Positions 41,596 to 52,807 of a DNA stretch of 64,000 bases are shown here, one piece after another. This stretch comes from Cordylochernes scorpioides (taxonomy: Eukaryota; Arthropoda; Arachnida; Pseudoscorpiones; Chernetidae): positions 17,790,316 to 17,854,315 of the forward strand of contig CP092882.1 of assembly GCA_030710605.1 (NCBI GenBank). The letters run 5' to 3'. Made by a program: the position numbers and the translations under genes. Positions within the stretch are counted from its first letter, which is position 1. Every line of letters starts with the position of its first letter. The notes beneath the pieces are model-generated. The model was not told the DNA's origin and ran no database searches. It saw only the letters and a list, made by a program, of their open reading frames with translations.

Positions 41596-41747
41596 TACTT
41601 GGATAATTCGAACGTCTTCAATTCAAATATTTATCTTGGTCCCTAGAATTTCCTATAAATAGAATTTCCATTTTGAATTCGAATTTTTGGATAATTCGAT
41701 TTTTTTTTTTGTCTCTTGGAGCTTCGAATTATCCAAGTTCGACTGTA
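41596..41747. mobile_element. Pogo/Tigger-like MITE, left end truncated
   Basis: The right end is CGAATTATCCAAGTTCGACT then GTA. The left side begins ACTTGGATAATTCGAAC and lacks the outer TACAGTCGA, so it is truncated. An internal second inverted copy (TTTGGATAATTCGATTT) lies at about 41680. CAGTCGAA-type ends with TA duplication are characteristic of widespread pogo-like MITEs. This is family knowledge and was not searched. Confidence 0.65.
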
Positions 41748-41749
41748 TA

Positions 41750-44470
41750 TTCTTAATGTTATTTTGAAATGATCTGTGAATTTTTCTTTATAGAGAACAC
41801 TTGGCAACGCGGTTTTGTCCTTAGTTGTGTCTCGAATGAATGGCTTGTGGATAATGGATAAAGTTAAACAATAGAACGGTAGAGTCGCATTGTCTCTTTC
41901 TCTCTTCCAGCAGGCCTTTCATCCAATTCAAATGGAAGAAAGTAATGGAAGCGGAAAGCTCTAAATGATTGGGGAGCTCAAAGAAAACTTTTATCATTGA
42001 TTTATAAAGACAAAGGAAGAAAATAGACTGCTTTAATCACCTTGTTTACGTGAATGTTTTCTCTCCTTTGTTGATTTTATATGATGATAATATACTACCC
42101 CGGCACAATTTCATCATCAATTATAATCGATTAGTATAATCCGACCTGTATTTTTAGCGTATATATGCGATTTTAATAGGTATTCCTGCTGAGAGCGAAA
42201 CGTGCTTGCATATCTAATAGAAATAATATATACAGAGCTAATATATATATGTTATATTAAAATATTATTCTATTTGAAATTATATTTCATAGATCCAAAT
42301 ACTATGTTAAATCGACCGCCAGAGGTCATGCTTCCCCTATAAAAACTCGTTGTTGTTCTTTCCCGATGGCCGGCTCAACCTTTTGTACAATATGTAAATA
42401 AGTTATTCATTTTTTTATTCTTACGCCTTAAGCCAGGCATTACTTTTATAAAATTATGTTTTTGAATATATTCCTTTAGCTCATTTAAAGCTATTTTTGA
42501 TAACTAATTTTATTATAATCTTTTCCACGACTGCATACCAAAATCAAGCAATAATAATAATCCTCAAGTTAATCAAAATCAAGCAGTGAATCACTTCTCT
42601 TTTTATAATATATATATATAATAAATATGTGTGCATCATATTATATATAACTCTGGAAATAAAAAAAAAGAATTAACATTATGATATTCTTTTGACAATT
42701 TGTTACTATTTAATCACATAGAATCATTGGATTCTTTAAAGCCAAATTGTTAAAAGTAACCCCAAAAGAAATAGAATCGCTGACATAAATATTCAGCGAA
42801 GGAATTAAAGAGTAAATTAAAAACTTTAGAGAATTTTTTCACTTGTGTTTTATTTACCGTGTGTGTGTTACATGAAGGATTTTGTGTACAGCAATTTATA
42901 GTTATGAAAATTGTTGTAAAGTCTCTGTGTTAGATTGAGATTTAAAGAAGAGTAATATATAGTTGGTCAAATTTTATATTAATTAAAGGCTTATCCAAAT
43001 AATGGATCAGAGATTGAAGTGGACAATCAATTGGTTTGGGTGACCGATTATGATTGATAGAAAATAGTTAATAAAGTTATTAATCAACTTTATTATGTGC
43101 AGCACAATACAAAGGACAAAACCATTCAATAGACGACGTCTTTGTTTCTTAATTTCTAGCCTTCTAAAGGATAGAGAAAATATAGAGACGGTTAAATATA
43201 TCATTTCCCATTATGCTTTACTAAAAGTTATGATACAAAGCTTACTGTAAGCACCAGGAACCTGGGTTAACTAAATAAGTAAATACAGGAATTTCAAAAT
43301 AAAATATATTAATATATACCATTTTATCACAACACGTAAGGGAGTCAATAGTCAAATATAAATAAAATTTTCATAGAGATGTAAGTATCGATATATAAGG
43401 ATAAACAAATAGAATATTGTGTGTATCTCTCTGTGCATTTGAAAATATAATCAAAGTTCCGATATATATGTATATATGCATTTTCTCTTATGAAATATAT
43501 ATGTAAATAGAGGAGGTGAATTTAAATGATAAATAAACATGCTAGCGAATAGGAGGTCATATCGCCAAATAAAACTATTGACCAATAACGAAAAAAAAAT
43601 AAGATTTGCAATTTAAAAAAATATATATAAAGCTTGATTAAAGTTGTAAAATTAAAACTTCACACTTTTTTTACCATTAAACATTGAGGGCGAAGAATGG
43701 CCCTGAATAGTAAAAATGAAAACTGGATTATTGCAGAATAAGACACGAATATTAAGAACTCTTTTAAATGAATCAATCAATAAACCATCACCAAAACCTC
43801 TATTCCTATCAAATTTTAGCAAAAGACAGAGATAGAATGTAATATAATTTTAAATTTAAATATTAAGAAAATTTTCTTGCAGGGATAAATGCCTCAATGA
43901 CAGCAAGAGGGTTGTGTGTCAGAAGAGTTGTGGGCAGGTGAAACACAGAAGGCTGTATCCACTCTAAATTAGATTTACCAGGACAAATGATGGGATGGTA
44001 TATCATATATACTTACAGAGTATTGAGTTACAGATTAATACTTCTCCTCTTACAAAAATCCCCGAGCCAAATTTAAAATTGTTCACAGAAATGTAACCTG
44101 ATAGCCTTTTATAGATATTTGACCGTGAACTTGATGGATTACATTTGTCTGTTTCCATTTTTAAAATTACTCGAAAAATATTTTTTGGTAGAAATTATTA
44201 AAGATTATTTTCCTTTTTTTTTTTTATATATTCGAAAATAATAGGAATATATATCGCTCTTTTTTTTTTTTTTTTTGGGCGCGCGCGGTAAAACCTGTTT
44301 TAAACGAAAAATGTGTAGAGTAAATTAAAAAATTTACTGACAAGAAATTTCAAATATTTCGATATGTCATTTTATCAATTGATTGAGAAACCTAGGTTCC
44401 CACATATTTATATATACTACCTCAATATTATTAATACTTATAATATTATTAGTAGTTTATATATAGTATT
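41750..44470. other. Long AT-rich spacer without recognised features
   Basis: About 2.7 kb with microsatellite-like TA stretches, T-runs (44210-44226, 44261-44277) and a short GC burst GGGCGCGCGCGG at about 44278. A block at 43880-43960 is GC-richer without motifs. I see no gene, RNA or repeat family. Confidence 0.5.
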
Positions 44471-44474
44471 ATAA

Positions 44475-44590
44475 CAATAAATACCCCCTTTAGTAAGACC
44501 TCCAGTCTTAAACACAGATTCTCCTGAGAGGAAGAAAGAAATTGGAGTATACAAGGTTATATGGGAAATATGTACATAGAATGCTATAAT
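44475..44590 (-). mobile_element. Retroelement 3' tail (reverse)
   Basis: On the reverse strand TCAGGAGAATCTGTGTTTAA then GACTGGAGGTCTTACTAAAG then GGGGTATTTATTG. Hairpin AAGAC-TGGA-GGTCTT is perfect. AATAAA has mutated to ACTAAA. The flank TATACAAGGTTATATGGGAA matches the 63.17-kb copy loosely. Confidence 0.55.
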
Positions 44591-44689
44591 AGTTGACCAC
44601 TGTTTCTACATAATTCGGATATATATATAAGCATACATTAATTTAATTTAAATCTACTAATTATAGAGTAAACTATTACAACAGGTTTC

Positions 44690-44861
44690 TTGAGAGAGGA
44701 TTTTCTTGAGAATGTATTCTCAAACTTTCGAGCATCCCTGCCCATGAGTACATAAAACGAATAATAATAAACGCCGTTTACTTTATATACTACTGTAGAA
44801 GGGATTCCCGAAAGCTTGAGAATACATTAATACAAAGAAAACTCATCTCCAGAAACCTGTT
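44690..44861. mobile_element. GAAAGCT-family foldback, complete
   Basis: ACAGGTTTCTTGAGAGAGGA and ATCTCCAGAAACCTGT mark the ends. GAGAATGTATTCTCAAACTT then TCGAGCATCCC pairs with GGGATTCCCGAAAGCTTGAG then AATACATT. On the forward strand the motif order is CTGTAGAAGGGATTCCCGAA then AGCTTGAG, a hairpin (GGGAT/TCCC) followed by GAAAGCTT, as in the 9.85-kb copy. Confidence 0.78.
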
Positions 44862-45229
44862 TTATTATTTTTCAGCATAGATTGTTTATCATTGCTGCTA
44901 GGATTATTTGAGTTTATAGAGAAGATCGATTAGAGTGAAGGAAAGATGTTTTCTAAGGATGAAGGAGAGAATGTATGCAGGAACATGTCGACCACCGGAC
45001 ATCCCAAAGGAACTCAGATTGACCTGTCAGCCACATAGATTGCCCAGAAATTATCAAAGTTGATAATACCAACATTCTACCTTGACGTCTGGCTCGCTCG
45101 ACTTGAACGCTAGACATTCTTATTTTAATTCCTTCTTAATAGTTATTGCCTTATAAGTAATTTATCCCAAACTTTGTCTCCTTATTGTTTGAGGAAGATC
45201 ATTACTCGATGCAAATATATTTATGTCAT

Positions 45230-45475
45230 TCTACCGTCCTAAATGCATATGTCCATAGTTTTAGTAAATACCCAAACTAAGATTTCTATCCTTCAGTGTC
45301 ACATATATAAGCAGAATCTTTCAATACAGTATTAGAGCTCTAAAAAAACGCGGTCTCTGGTGGATTAAATTGGCGAAAACGCAGGAAAGTTTTACCATTG
45401 ATGAACCCTCTCGATATTTTTTCAATCTCAGTAAGGACAGTAGAAAAGTTTGTTTTATTTGTAAAAGAAAACATC
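45230..45475 (+). mobile_element. Foldback/pseudoknot family element (single arm)
   Basis: ATATGTCCATAGTTTTAGTA then AATACCCAAACTAAG, TACAGTATTAGAGCTC, GATTAAATTGGCGAAAACGC then AGGAAAGTTTTACCATTGAT then GAACCCTCTCG and CAGTAAGGACAGTAGAAAAG. Same block order as 6.33 and 54.33 kb. GAAA is kept. CTGATGAG is ATTGATGAA, and helix B is broken. An old copy. Confidence 0.65.
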
Positions 45476-45479
45476 GTGG

Positions 45480-48264
45480 TGAATAGTTTTATGGTTTATA
45501 TAGATAGTGCGTTATTGTCTCACAATTAAGCTATTTCTATTTTGGATATTTCCTCAGCTTTCTTTCCTATGCCTGTTTCTCTCAGATCACACCATCACCT
45601 CGTCGGCGAAAGCATGCGGCGTTGATATGAAAATGTGCGGTGTCACTGGAAACCCGCTTACGATATTCCAGCGAACTTTTCATCAGTGGAAAAGTTATTT
45701 GTAAAACACCTTTGCATATATAATTATAACTATGCTTGTGTCATCTCTCGCTTTTCAAATATCCATAACATACTGGGTAATACCAGCCTAAGATTCTTCG
45801 AAAGTAAACCTTTTCGTACGTTGTTGTTACTTAATCCTATTCTCCTTGAACGGAAGTCTATTGTTGATCTTTGCATCCCGTCCTTTATTCCAGCAATCGG
45901 CGACAGAACCAACTTCATTAGTTGGCGATGTCAGGAATTGATATCAACATTGAGTTTTTTAAAGGCATCTATTCAATATAGGATCTTTTATTCTAGTGCA
46001 CGGAGAATGTGAAGTTCCTAAATTCTACGATATAGTAGAAGACCCTTATGCACACTTCTGTGAAGCAGAACATGCACGAAGGTGTTTATTCTTCAGATGG
46101 TTTGTGCTTTCCATTATTCTCTAAACTAGGAAAGAATTGAAATAGAGTTCTTCTTCTCCAAGTTGAAGGCTGTTCCGGCTGAAGTTCGAGGAAAACGTTG
46201 TGCTAATCCAAGGTGGGGGGGAGGGAGGCCAGCGGGGTTATCTGTAGGGAACTTCAAGGTCACACGCCTTCTTTTGATTAGTCGTTCCCCCCTTGTTCCT
46301 CCCGTAGAGGCCTCTTGGAGAACTGCGGGGATAGGTCGTTCACTCGAATTCGACTTTCTACGTTTGCTCTTTCCTCAAAATTTCCCCATCTTGGTTTGTT
46401 GTCCACTCCACACGTGAGATTAACAGAAAATTTAGCCAAATATCATTGAATTCAATTTGATCAAAATCATATCAGAATGCCTACTAGAAATCTTTTTTTT
46501 TTGCCCTGAAGAAGACAAATTAGAAAACCTTGATTTGAAAACTTGGAGATATTTCTAACTTATTTTCAAAATCGTTTCTTTGTGGCGCAAGAACATGATT
46601 TGAGCAATTCTCATTTGATTAATGAATAGCTTTGTTATAATCACCTATATTTTTATTATAAAACTATCCTCAATATGACTTTGAATCATTCACGAAGATC
46701 ATTGCCTCTAAATTCTCCAATGATCATCTACCCCATTTAATTAGTGACTACCTAGAAGTAGAATCAAAATTGACTTGAGACCAGATATAAGCCAACCTCT
46801 TATAAGAGACTACCTTCAGGAATACCTATGTTTTTGGACAATCTCTAATTGAAGAAGCTACTAGAGATGTGTTCTCTCGACTCATCATCTTAATCTACTT
46901 AGACATAACTCCTGTCCATATTTCCAAGCACTTTCCTTCTACAATCGAACTGGAAAAAGGAGGAAAGGAACTCTTAGAAAATAATTTCAAGACAACCTAA
47001 GCAACCTCCTCTTAAATCATTGCAGGAAAATGACAATAGACGAAATAATAGAAATAATCAATGATAAAAAAAATCCCTAGAATTTCTTGCTGCTCCTCAT
47101 ATATTTTCCGATTCTTGCCATTTTATCCATTTCTAGACTTCACTTTAGAAATAGATATATTGACATCTTGTACTTATATATTTATATGTCGTATCTGTCG
47201 TGGTCGAATGGAAGGGCGCAGTCGTTGTACATGTAAGCTTCGAAAAAGAACTTGTTCCACACTCGTGAGCGCGCGCACGCGGCGGCGTGTCGTAGCATTC
47301 GCCCGCACATGCTGGCTCCCACGTTTATTTTGTACAGATTTATAGATGGATTAATTTGTATTTACATTTAAAAATATTAATTATGGCGTAAATAAATTAT
47401 ATCTATTGGGCATTAGGCAAATTATGACATATATATCGCTTTGTGTTTCTCTATTCATACTTTTAAACAAATATATAGGATAATGACTTCAAGTTTAAGT
47501 TATTACATAATCCATTTTTACTTTCACTTGGACTACTTATCGGTAGAATTCCTATTCTGAAAAATATTTATTTTACCTGTTAAATGTTTTCAGAGAACAC
47601 AGGAATGCTAAAGTGAACTAGTAGAAGTGAAAGTAAAACTGAATTATTGTGTAAGTTTAAAGTAATCAGAAGTATATGTACGGGCATAAGTTCTACATAC
47701 TTTAAGTTAATCAAAAGTTAAACTACATGGCCACCAACTGCTGGAACCATTTCGTGTGTAGGAGTTCTTTTTCATCGTGTTGACCTAATTCGTCCCGCCC
47801 GCCATCAGTTTCACTCTCTGCCCTCCTAAATTTAATCAATAAAAATCATTTGTCATACCCAATCATTTGTTAAAGATGTCATACACCTTTTCTTCAATTC
47901 ACTATGATAACTTATCTTCTTTCTTTTTTTCTTTTCTTTTTATTATTAATGATGTTTCTTTTCAATTTTAAAACCTTTTTTATTCGGATTTTTTTATTTA
48001 GCTATTTATATTTTTTCTATATATATATATATAAGAATTTGTGTTTAAAAATATATCTTGTTGTGCGCACACATGTTTATAGTTTTTAAATTTTAGTGTG
48101 ATATACATACAAATGAATACTTATGTAAACCATCAACCATCCCTATAAAAATAATAGAGTAAAAAGTCTCATTACAGAACTGGAACTATAATTACGGTTA
48201 TTAATGAGATAATAATGACGTAATTATATCATCATATTCCACGATACTCATCATCACTGAGACA
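45480..48264. other. Spacer with unassigned short frames
   Basis: The longest frame of the window (125 codons, 45635-46012, forward) lies here. It has no signal peptide, domain or codon pattern that I can name. An 84-codon frame at 46163-46417 follows a G-run (GGTGGGGGGGAGGGAGG). 47210-47330 is GC-richer, with GAGCGCGCGCACGCGGCGG. I cannot support a gene call in any of these. Confidence 0.35.
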
Positions 48265-48447
48265 AGTTTAAATAATAAACAATAATTTTTAACGCCTTGC
48301 CAAATGTTTTAATTTTTGTTTGCTCCTGACGAGAACAAAAGCTTTTTGTCGAAACGTCGAGGTAATAAAAAGATTTACTGACCGAAGTATCTTTATTTTC
48401 AATAAATATGAATGCCGGCCAGGCAGCCTCTATCTTTACGATAAACA
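48265..48447 (+). ncRNA. Hammerhead-ribozyme-like core with all canonical positions, in a GCCGGCATTCAT-family repeat
   Basis: 48323-48361 reads stem I strand CTC, core CTGACGA (48326-48332), stem II GAACAAAAGCTTTTTGTC (48333-48350; GA/TC, one bulged A, then CAAAA/TTTTG), GAAA (48351-48354), C-G-T-C (48355-48358) and stem I strand GAG. All conserved hammerhead core bases and the preferred GTC cleavage triplet are present. Stem III is just AC/GT with no loop, so a single molecule would fold poorly and a dimer (ACGT self-pairing) is implied. The flanks ACCGAAGTATCTTTATTTTC and AATGCCGGCCAGGCAGCC show it belongs to the 22.04-kb family. Confidence 0.65.
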
Positions 48448-49044
48448 AGAGATGTTATACTTTTGTTTATTAATATAATGGCAATAAAATTCTACCGTTG
48501 CGCACCAAAGTGACGCTTCTTAATTAACTTTCAATTTAATCTTATTTTCAGTCTTCATTTCGAATATCTCCATTGGGGGATAGGCCAATCTATCTACTTG
48601 TATTTTGGCGAATTGGCCATCTTTGTTCTGAAGGTATTGTGGGAAGACATCTCTCAAAAGTTTTAGATTAAATAAGATTTAATTCCAGATATGTGTAAAA
48701 ACTTGTAGGGCTATTTCTCTAAACAAGATATACTTTTGGGGTCAAATTTATTGGTAGCTGCACAGATTGTAAGCGATAGTCGCTATTTAGAACTTTGATT
48801 TAAATGTAAACTTTTGATAAGCGGTCGTTAATCTGACGTGGTGGTTAAAGAGCCATTTTGTATAATTAACTATATAGCTAAACAATTGGTGTTCTATTCA
48901 CATTCTATATCATACTATTTGTCGGAAATATGCCAACAACAATCAGCACACATTGCGTGAATATTTTTGGAGGATGGAATTAGCCATCTCTATTTATTTT
49001 TAATATAGAAGACACATGTCCACAATCAGGGAACTAAAGATGAA

Positions 49045-49135
49045 AGGCTTTCAATCAATAGTGGAAAACCTTCCCCCCAGCGATTTCGTCAATTTGAGGT
49101 TCACCTCTGGTGAACCAAGCCTTTCCACACATTTA
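49045..49135 (-). mobile_element. Pseudoknot-family core, reverse, diverged
   Basis: On the reverse strand AAAGGCTTGGTTCACCAGAG then GTGAACCTCAAATTGACGAA then ATCGCTGGGGGGAAGG. GGTTCACC and GGTGAACC are present as a local inverted pair. TTGACGAAATCGCTGGGG keeps the GAAA side. A forward 94-codon frame across it is a by-product. Confidence 0.5.
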
Positions 49136-49238
49136 TTTATATTCACAAATTATAATTATAAGTTTCCCTTTGTATTAAAAAGGAATAGTGTTGAATTATT
49201 ACATACTCAGCATACAGAATACGCTGTTTTCTTAGTTT

Positions 49239-49450
49239 ATATACACTCATGGACAAAACTTAAAGAAGTTTTACCTTTTAGCATATATATTGGGATTTAG
49301 ACAATAACTCTGAAAGATATTTGATACAAAGTGACCTTTATTGAAGACACACGAGATAACCAAGTGTGAACAAAATTGTCTTTGTCTTCTTAAAAAAACA
49401 GACGATCGGTGACATTAAAGACTTCCTTAAGTTTTGTCAATGAGTGTATA
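49239..49450 (+). mobile_element. Tc1/mariner-like MITE (CTCATGGACAAAAC family), complete
   Basis: Ends TATACACTCATGGACAAAAC and GTTTTGTCAATGAGTGTATA. Interior TAGCATATATATTGGGATTT, GACAATAACTCTGAAAGATA, GACCTTTATTGAAGACACAC, GAGATAACCAAGTGTGAAC and CAGACGATCGGTGACATT. About 212 bp. Confidence 0.9.
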
Positions 49451-49699
49451 TCTCATGTGGTGGCGCAGTAATTGCGTTCGATATTTCGACAGTCTTTCTC
49501 AATAAAACCTCTTCTTTTGTCGTTGTAGATCCAAAATGTTCCTCGTGGTATATCATGTGGTCTGTAATATAATCAGAAAGAATATTTCTTTATTGTTATT
49601 TATCCGAATAAAGCCAGATTATCCAGGTGCGTACGCACATATGTCGCCAGCTATCAATAAATAGAATGCATAATATAGAAAAATATGGAAAACACTATT

Positions 49700-49790
49700 T
49701 TGCATATTGGTTTTGTTTAGCAAAATATTTCCTTGAAAAGGGCGACAGAGGGTTGTCGAAACGTTGGAAATGTTAAAAAAAAACTCAATC
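49700..49790 (+). ncRNA. Hammerhead-like half motif (GTCGAAACGTT)
   Basis: GGGCGACAGAGGGTTGTCGA then AACGTTGGAAATG: the hairpin GCGACA/TGTCG sits before GAAACGTT, as in the 22.2 and 48.3 kb cores. The CTGANGA strand upstream is not recognisable (TTGAAAAGGGC). Probably a decayed relative. Confidence 0.35.
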
Positions 49791-49820
49791 GTACAACAAC
49801 TCAATCATAGAAAATTATTA

Positions 49821-50088
49821 AATAATAAAAAGGCGTATATTAGATTTAATAAAATATTTATTTGCCAATATTTCGGTTGGCTGAACGCCAAACCTTTATC
49901 AAGGCATTACATTTTTGTATAAACAAACTCAGCGCCGCATAGCATCACTCTGATATTATAACACTATGCGGCGCTGAGTTTGTTTATACAAAAATGTAAT
50001 GCCTTGATAAAGGTTTGGCGTTCAGCCAACCAGAAATATTGGCAAATAAATCTTTTAATAAATCCAATATACGCCTTTTTATTTTTTA
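49821..50088. mobile_element. Near-perfect foldback element with hammerhead-derived arms
   Basis: AAAAAGGCGTATATTAGATT is mirrored by AATCCAATATACGCCTTTTT. Arms are about 115 bp and the loop near 49950-49962 is short. The forward right arm holds GCC, TTGATAA (canonical CTGATGA), a strong hairpin GGTTTGGC-GTTCA-GCCAACC, then AGAAATATT and GGC. The left arm, reversed, has CCGAAATATT. Stem I GCC/GGC and stem II are kept, but two core bases are changed. A fragment lies at 62.45-62.52 kb. Confidence 0.88.
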
Positions 50089-50293
50089 ATGAATTAAATA
50101 ATGGATTGCTCTATTTTCAAAACGATAGAAAAATATATAAACAAAGAAATTTATAGATAGGCCAAATATCTGGAGCGCAGAATGTCAACTAACCAGAATA
50201 TAAAATATATATATACAATAGAAAAACAAAATATTACAGGCGATTCATCATGAAACAGAGTAATAGCAATTTTAACATCAGTGAATATTCTAA

Positions 50294-50547
50294 TACAGTG
50301 GTACCTCGACATACGAGCGCCCCAACATACGAGTTTTTCGAGATACGAGCCGACGAGCAAGTGATTTTTTTGCTTTGAGTTACGAGCGAAATTCGAGATA
50401 CGAGTTCGGTTCGGTAGTGTTGAAGATATTAATCTGTGATTTTAAATGGGAATTTTGTATGGGGAAATTTGCTTCGAGATACGAGTAATTCAAGATACGA
50501 GCAAGGTTGCGGAACGAATTAAACTCGTATGTCGAGGTACCACTGTA
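50294..50547. mobile_element. MITE with CAGTGGTACCTCGACATACG ends
   Basis: Left end TACAGTGGTACCTCGACATA, right end TATGTCGAGGTACCACTGTA, perfect over at least 24 bp and flanked by TA. The interior is rich in GAGATACGAG/CTCGTATC-type subrepeats on both sides, so the inverted homology continues inward. Length is 254 bp, no ORF. This end sequence is one I know from mariner/pogo-type MITEs in many animals. Good preservation suggests relatively recent activity. Confidence 0.92.
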
Positions 50548-50934
50548 TTGATTTGATAATGTGTTTTTCAGCAACAGATAATAACGTTATATATTTTGAA
50601 ACGATAATACAATCTTTTTTTTTTTTTGCATCAAGAATGAAAATTTCAGAATTGAAATAACACAAATTTGATTGCATTTTATATTGATACAAAATGGAAA
50701 AATTGAGGGGGTTAGGAAGTAAAATGGTAAATCACATTTATTTTACCTATTTCTCTTTTTGTGATTTCAACTCCTTTCACTTGTAAATAGAAAATTTTAA
50801 TCTAACCATTTTCAAAGGGATCGTTGAATAGGATATATGCAAAGATGGCAATCTCATTTATGCATCAAAACAAATGCATGCAGTTTATCAACTCAGCACA
50901 TAAGATAGAGGTTGTGATGAAGAATGAGCTACAA

Positions 50935-51015
50935 CACACCAGTTTTGGAAAATTTAGACGAATTCTTATCTGTAAATCCACGGTTTTGGGCTATAGCCTT
51001 CATCAGTACAGACAG
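50935..51015 (-). ncRNA. Hammerhead-ribozyme-like element (TGTA/TACA family), copy 3
   Basis: On the reverse strand: CTGTA (51011-51007), CTGATGA (51006-51000), A, stem II GGC-TATA-GCC (50998-50989), C, AAAA (50987-50984; canonical GAAA), CCGTGGATT, then TACAG (50974-50970). Stem I is a perfect 5-bp CTGTA/TACAG. The first G of GAAA is A, and stem III lacks clear pairing. The next block, GAATTCGTCTAAATTTTCC, is the family's other landmark in inverted position compared with 31.5 kb, implying an originally foldback element. Confidence 0.6.
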
Positions 51016-51596
51016 CTTTCTGTTATTATGGCATTGTAATGTTTCCTATTTAAAAATAAGGGATACTTACAAAACGTTGTGTTCCTTTATTTAACTCGAT
51101 TACAACAAGGGTAATCAAAAAATATATATATCAACACAACAAACTTATGCAAAAATACTAAAAGAAAAGCACACAGTCTTGCCGACTTACCCAACCAAAA
51201 ATAAAAATTAAAGAATAATAAAATATTTTACATAAATAAACACAAAGCATGTTACAGACATAAAATCTACATCTACGTTTTGTACTGGAGTTATATACTA
51301 AATGCATTGTTTTGAAGAAAGTTTAAATGGGAAAGGTTGCACAATTTGACTTCTGGCATAATTACAAGGAATAGGATGCTTGCTATTTTAAAGGTTAGTA
51401 CCATTTTAAAGAGAATGTTATGGTTCTTGTGTATATGTTATGTCCTTCTAAGTAGAATTTTATAATTATGTCTTTCCCTATTCTACCCGTTGTTCCAGAC
51501 TATTTTAATCATGATGGGTTAGAGACTACGGCATTTATACTCCAAGTATATCATTTTTATATGAAAAAAAAAAAGAGATAGTTTAACGTTACATTT

Positions 51597-51705
51597 TTAC
51601 TCATAAACAAAACTTAGGCAAGTTGTACCTTTTAGCATTCATATCAGGATTCAGACAATAACTCTGAATGATAAGTTGATACACAGTGACATTTATTGAA
51701 GCATA
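51597..51705 (+). mobile_element. Tc1/mariner-like MITE, left half only
   Basis: TTACTCATAAACAAAACTTA then GGCAAGTTGTACCTTTTAGC, TCAGGATTCAGACAATAACT and GTGACATTTATTGAAG. The right half and right TIR are absent. The same half is what was multiplied at 3.3 kb. Confidence 0.75.
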
Positions 51706-51849
51706 AATAGCCTTTAATTATATGTATTTTTTAAAAGTAGCGTTGAGATAATTATATATATTTTTAAAACATCCGTAAAAAAGTTCAAATCCTCTCGGTA
51801 TACTTGCTTTATCCCCAACCACTTCTTTATGACTCCGTGTACAATTCAC

Positions 51850-51985
51850 ATTTATGACAACAACAACAAAAACCTTTATTAAGACCTTTTAGTCTTATAC
51901 AGATTCTCCAAGCACAGAAATGTAGGATACATGCAGGAAAAAAGTAATAGTACCTTAATGGTAATATGATATTTATATACAGGAA
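51850..51985 (-). mobile_element. Retroelement 3' tail (reverse) with (TTG)n
   Basis: On the reverse strand GGAGAATCTGTATAAGACTA then AAAGGTCTTAATAAAGGTTT then TTGTTGTTGTTG. A perfect AAGAC/GTCTT hairpin directly before AATAAAGG. It is preceded by CTACATTTCTGTGCTT. The best-formed example of the tail family. Confidence 0.6.
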
Positions 51986-52116
51986 AAATTATATAAAGAC
52001 AATCAAGCTAATAGATTAGTCTGGGTAAATTGGAGGAAAAGAAATTTATTATACCTGGATTTACCACGGATTTTCTGAAAAAAAGATTTAAAAAAAGAAG
52101 TAAAAGCTAATCACAA

Positions 52117-52197
52117 TCAATATTGCCACATGGAAAATTAGGGAAGACCAACTTCGGGATGAGACAACAATTTATTTAAGGCAAGAACAAACTAAAC
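52117..52197 (-). repeat. Dispersed repeat fragment shared with 29.5 kb
   Basis: Reverse complement contains AAATAAATTGTTGTCTCATC then CCGAAGTTGGTCTTCCCTAA then TTTTCCATGTGGCAATATTG, matching 29541-29612 (AAATAAATTGTTGTCTCTTC, TTCCCTAATTTTCCACGTGG). About 90 percent identity by eye. The family is unknown. Confidence 0.7.
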
Positions 52198-52807
52198 AAA
52201 ATATAAGAAAAAAAGGGAAGTGTACAGAGTATAGCAAAATATAAACATAAAAAAAATTAATAAATCTGCTAATAAAATAATAAATACTTTGTTACAATCT
52301 TTATAATGAAATTTATACACAATAACCTAATTAAGACAATTTTGCTCATAAACAGATTGTACACATTTATAACATTGTTTCAAAGAGAAGTATATAGCCA
52401 ATTCTGTTCTAATAGCGATATGTGTATGTTTATTTATTCAACGCAGAAATATTTACGTCACTATGACCTTCAGCCCGCCCCTATATAAAATGGCTATAAT
52501 TTAAAAAATGCTGAAAATAGGAACAAAACCAGTTTGTACCAGGTAATGGAGATCTATAGCTCCCCTGTTTGACGGCTAACTATTCTAATAGTTGCCATCT
52601 AATTAGGGATTCAAACCTTGACCCCTCTCTCTTGTAATCCTATCAAATGATTTGACCCTTGGAGGGAAAAATTTCACTTTTTTTTTTATGACGATGTATC
52701 TATTTCATAGATGCAGTTTTCTGCTTCGATATGATTCAAATAAGATTAAAAATACTATATAATATCTCTCTATTTATTCCTATATTTATCATTATATAAT
52801 CTTATTT

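Noticed and set aside
45635-46012. 125-codon forward frame, the longest in the window
   Set aside because: No domain, signal peptide, codon bias or splice context that I can identify. A single frame of this length is unremarkable in 64 kb searched in six frames.
47904-48089. Hydrophobic 61-codon forward frame as a membrane protein
   Set aside because: Phe/Leu/Tyr content comes from T-rich DNA. The same happens in many other short frames here.
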